Part shown: positions 5,524 through 7,191 of the stretch, piece by piece | Numbering within the stretch: the first letter of the stretch is position 1 | How the letters are laid out: every line of letters begins with the position of its first letter | From: an uncultured Pelagibacteraceae bacterium | Lineage (GTDB): Bacteria > Pseudomonadota > Alphaproteobacteria > Pelagibacterales > Pelagibacteraceae | Length of the DNA stretch: 7,191 bases | Assembly (NCBI GenBank): GCA_902536205.1 | Contig: CACAWM010000026.1 | Coordinates: forward strand, 1 to 7,191 | Reading direction: 5' to 3' | Position numbers and translations under genes: made by a program | Notes under the pieces: model-generated | The model's database searches: none | The model's input: the letters and a program-made list of their open reading frames with translations, nothing else | Told to the model about the DNA's origin: nothing

Positions 5524-6765
5524 TTAGCTTCTTTCAGACCATTTCGGGATTGGATGATAGAACTTGTCAGAAGCCCATTTTGTAGGAGCTACTACTCTAT
5601 TCTCACAATCATCGCCTTTGCATCTTACTTGGAACAAGATCATTGGCTTAGCAACGTTTTGGCCACCAGGTCCAAATTTAATGTTTCCGTAGAAAGTTTG
5701 CATTTCTGTATCAACTAGTGCATCTCTAACTGCATCTCTGTCAAAAGAATTTGCTCTTTCGAACGCATCCTTGAACACTAATAATGCTGCAGAAGACTCT
5801 GCTGATTGATATGGCGGGTCATATCCAAATTCTTTTTGGAAGTCTTTAGCGTATTTTTTACCAGAGCCAAAGAATTTATCTTTGTAAGATAAATTTTTGT
5901 GCCACTGAGAAGCACACAATGCGAATTCTGATTTCTTTCCATGTTGTTTAGAAAGTTTAGCAGCATCACAATGTGTCATCGCTAACATAGGAACGTCAAC
6001 TTTCATTTCAGAAATTTGTCTGATTGCAGTTAACGCACCTTTTGTGTGACCAGATACAACAAGTACATCTGGCTTAGTAGCTTTTACTTTTGCCAATGTA
6101 GCTGCCATATCGTTAAGTTCTTTTGGTAGTTTGTCATCGATGATGATTTCAGATCCAGTCCTTTTTGCTGCATCTAAGATACCAAGTCTCACGTCTTGTG
6201 AGAACGCATCTTGCTCAAATGCTTGAGCAATCTTTACTCCTTTACCACCGTTTTTTTCTACCGCTAAATCAATAGCTACTTCAAGGTATTGGTTAGCTGG
6301 TGATAACACCGCGAACAAATATTTGTATCCTTTAGTAAATAAAGATCTAGATGCACCATTTGCTTCAACCATTGGAATTTTATATTTCTCGGTTACTGGT
6401 GCAATGGCTTTCGTTAAACCTGAACTGTATGGTCCAAGCATGTAATGAACGCCATCTTGTTTTATAAGTCTTTCAGCTAACTGAGCGGCTCTTTTTGGGT
6501 TTGACTCATCATCATAATAGATAATTTCAAACTTATATTTCTTACCTTGTACTTCTACTCCACCCATTTTGTTAATTCTCTCAACGGCCATGTTGTAACC
6601 GTTTTGAGTATGAACACCATTTGAAGAGTATTTACCTGTAAGAGATATTGCAGAACCTAACACTATATATTCTCCCTCTACTTTCGCGAAAGATGATGAG
6701 AAAGATACTAATGCTAAAGTTATAGCTGAAATAAATGTAACAAATAGTTTTGCTATTTTATTCAT
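5524..6765 (-). CDS. Periplasmic substrate-binding protein of a branched-chain-amino-acid-type ABC transporter (LivJ/Peripla_BP_6 family)
   Basis: A 413-residue protein with a Sec signal peptide (M-N-K-I-A-K, hydrophobic core, likely cleavage after Ala27 in S-S-S-F-A|K-V). The mature part is a type I periplasmic binding protein. The first strand and loop are I-V-L-G-S-A-I-S-L-T-G-K (34-45). The Y-D-D-E-S-N-P segment (84-90) matches Y-D-D-x-x-D-P of LivJ. The ligand-loop candidate G-P-Y-S-S-G (111-116) corresponds to the Ser-rich G-H-L-C-S-S-S loop of LivJ, and A-N-G-A-S-R (135-140) to the P-A-A-T region. Cysteines lie at 266, 284, 382 and 387; the last two form a C-x4-C pair near the C-terminus. 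It is about 40 residues longer than LivJ. GAAGGG five bases before the ATG is a good ribosome binding site. It delivers ligand to LivHMGF encoded next. Amino acid is the likeliest ligand class, but HAAT binding proteins also carry amides, urea and aromatic acids, so no specific name is given. Confidence 0.9.
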   Translation of the reverse strand: MNKIAKLFVTFISAITLALVSFSSSFAKVEGEYIVLGSAISLTGKYSSNGVHTQNGYNMAVERINKMGGVEVQGKKYKFEIIYYDDESNPKRAAQLAERLIKQDGVHYMLGPYSSGLTKAIAPVTEKYKIPMVEANGASRSLFTKGYKYLFAVLSPANQYLEVAIDLAVEKNGGKGVKIAQAFEQDAFSQDVRLGILDAAKRTGSEIIIDDKLPKELNDMAATLAKVKATKPDVLVVSGHTKGALTAIRQISEMKVDVPMLAMTHCDAAKLSKQHGKKSEFALCASQWHKNLSYKDKFFGSGKKYAKDFQKEFGYDPPYQSAESSAALLVFKDAFERANSFDRDAVRDALVDTEMQTFYGNIKFGPGGQNVAKPMILFQVRCKGDDCENRVVAPTKWASDKFYHPIPKWSERS

Positions 6766-6770
6766 TATTT

Positions 6771-6776
6771 CCCTTC
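6771..6776 (-). promoter_or_regulatory. Shine-Dalgarno of the substrate-binding protein gene
   Basis: GAAGGG lies five bases before the ATG at 6765. It fixes the start codon and looks strong compared with the absent site before livH. Its left side (AAGAA) is part of the right arm of the inverted repeat at 6774-6820. Confidence 0.75.
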
Positions 6777-6820
6777 TTGTTGTTAATTAATTAATTAAAA
6801 TTAAATAATTAAAACAAGAA
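6774..6820. repeat. Inverted repeat spanning the -10 region and the Shine-Dalgarno of the binding-protein gene
   Basis: On the minus strand, TTCTTGTT (6820-6813) is perfectly complemented by AACAAGAA (6781-6774). The pairing extends inward through TTAATTA on one side and TAATTAA on the other, with one extra base. The left arm overlaps the promoter spacer and the first bases of the -10 box; the right arm touches the ribosome binding site. It could be an operator. If transcription comes through from the upstream exporter gene, it could instead form an RNA stem that hides the ribosome binding site. Low-complexity AT sequence makes the inner part less significant than the 8-base arms. Confidence 0.45.
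6783..6798. repeat. Four TTAA units in the 5' leader
   Basis: A run of four tandem TTAA units, self-complementary, lies in the predicted leader of the binding-protein transcript. It is probably AT-rich leader sequence without its own role, but its length could vary between strains. Confidence 0.6.
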
Positions 6821-6836
6821 ATAGAGTTTTTGACAA
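6808..6836 (-). promoter_or_regulatory. Sigma70-type promoter for the transporter operon
   Basis: On the minus strand, TTGTCA (6836-6831) matches the -35 consensus in five of six bases. After a 17-base spacer, TTTAAT (6813-6808) matches the -10 consensus in five of six. Transcription would begin near 6801 and give a leader of about 36 bases before the ATG at 6765, too short for a riboswitch. The gap between the upstream exporter gene and this operon contains no clear terminator hairpin, so some read-through from that gene is possible. The site is assigned by sequence only. Confidence 0.65.
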
Positions 6837-6849
6837 CAGTAAGAATGAA

Positions 6850-7191
6850 CTAAAAATTCTGTGTCGCAGCAATGTAAACTGCTAAAATAAGTAGAACACA
6901 CGCAGAAATTGTATTTAATAGCTTCGGTTTACTTCTTAACCATACTGAAACTTTCTCAGCTGCTAATCCGTAAATTATTAACGTTAAAAAATCTAAAACA
7001 ACGTATGTAATTAATAATGTTAAAAACTGTGAAATGATATTTGATCCGAAATTAATAAAAGTTGGAAAAATTGTTCCAAAAAATAAAATTGCCTTTGGGC
7101 TTAAACCAGCAACTAAAAATCCATCTTTATAAAACGATAGTGGTGATTTTAAATTTTGGTCTTTAGAACTAAAACTTCTGATTTTAGACGT
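6850..7191 (-). CDS. LysE/RhtB-family amino acid exporter, C-terminal part (partial)
   Basis: The last 113 residues and TAG stop of a gene whose start lies beyond base 7191. A basic, serine-rich cytoplasmic loop (S-K-I-R-S-F-S-S-K-D) is followed by F-Y-K-D-G-F-L-V-A and S-P-K-A-I-L-F-F. The last matches the N-P-K-A-x-L-F-F motif that marks the second half of LysE/RhtB exporters, with Ser in place of Asn. Two more hydrophobic helices follow, around an L-R-S-K-P-K loop. The family exports single amino acids such as lysine, homoserine, threonine or leucine from the cytoplasm; the substrate here cannot be told. It points the same way as the transporter operon and ends about 84 bases before it, but the next gene has its own promoter. 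Confidence 0.82.
   Translation of the reverse strand, partial: TSKIRSFSSKDQNLKSPLSFYKDGFLVAGLSPKAILFFGTIFPTFINFGSNIISQFLTLLITYVVLDFLTLIIYGLAAEKVSVWLRSKPKLLNTISACVLLILAVYIAATQNF

Noticed and set aside
5778..5969. Minus-strand open frame of 63 codons in another frame
   Set aside because: It is a shifted frame inside the binding-protein gene, which reads through without interruption.
864..6765. Urea (Urt) transporter instead of a Liv-type amino acid transporter
   Set aside because: The HAAT fold is shared, but no urease genes are nearby, the binding protein resembles LivJ more in length and motifs, and the operon ends in azlCD, which points to amino acids. It cannot be fully excluded from sequence alone.
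6766..6849. Riboswitch or small RNA in the intergenic region
   Set aside because: The predicted leader is only about 36 bases and almost pure A/T, too short and simple for a known riboswitch fold. No tRNA, CRISPR or other RNA gene is seen anywhere in the window.
6830..6858. TTGACA on the plus strand at 6830-6835 as a possible divergent promoter
   Set aside because: At 17 bases spacing the -10 position reads AAAATT, a poor match, and no plus-strand gene follows.

Overview
This window is an AT-rich, tightly packed stretch in which every recognisable gene lies on the minus strand. The AT-rich codon use, many 4-base gene overlaps, very short spacers and amino-acid transport genes fit a streamlined marine alphaproteobacterium such as SAR11/Pelagibacterales. 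That assignment is an inference from style; the window holds no marker gene.

In transcription order (high to low coordinates) the layout is as follows. (1) 7191-6850 holds the C-terminal 113 residues of a LysE/RhtB-type amino-acid exporter. (2) A gap of about 84 bases carries a good sigma70-like promoter and an inverted repeat that reaches the Shine-Dalgarno sequence. (3) 6765-5524 encodes a secreted periplasmic substrate-binding protein of the LivJ/Peripla_BP_6 type. (4) A perfect 12-bp stem terminator/attenuator follows at 5505-5478. (5) 5455-864 encodes the rest of a branched-chain-amino-acid-type (HAAT) ABC importer, in the order livH, a secreted dienelactone-hydrolase-like serine hydrolase, livM, livG, livF. 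(6) 867-1 encodes AzlC and the start of AzlD, a two-subunit amino-acid exporter; AzlD runs off the window.

From livH to azlD each gene overlaps the next by 1, 4 or 11 bases (TAATG, ATGA, or a longer overlap), so the seven genes look like one translationally coupled unit. The binding protein is separated from them by the hairpin, a common way to make binding protein in excess over permease.

The unusual parts are two passengers inside the ABC operon. One is an exported alpha/beta hydrolase wedged between the two permease genes. The other is an AzlCD exporter coupled to the end of the importer genes. A working hypothesis is that the hydrolase cleaves an ester, amide or lactone in the periplasm, the binding protein and LivHMGF import the product, and AzlCD releases excess product or a derived amino acid. 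The substrate cannot be read from the sequence.
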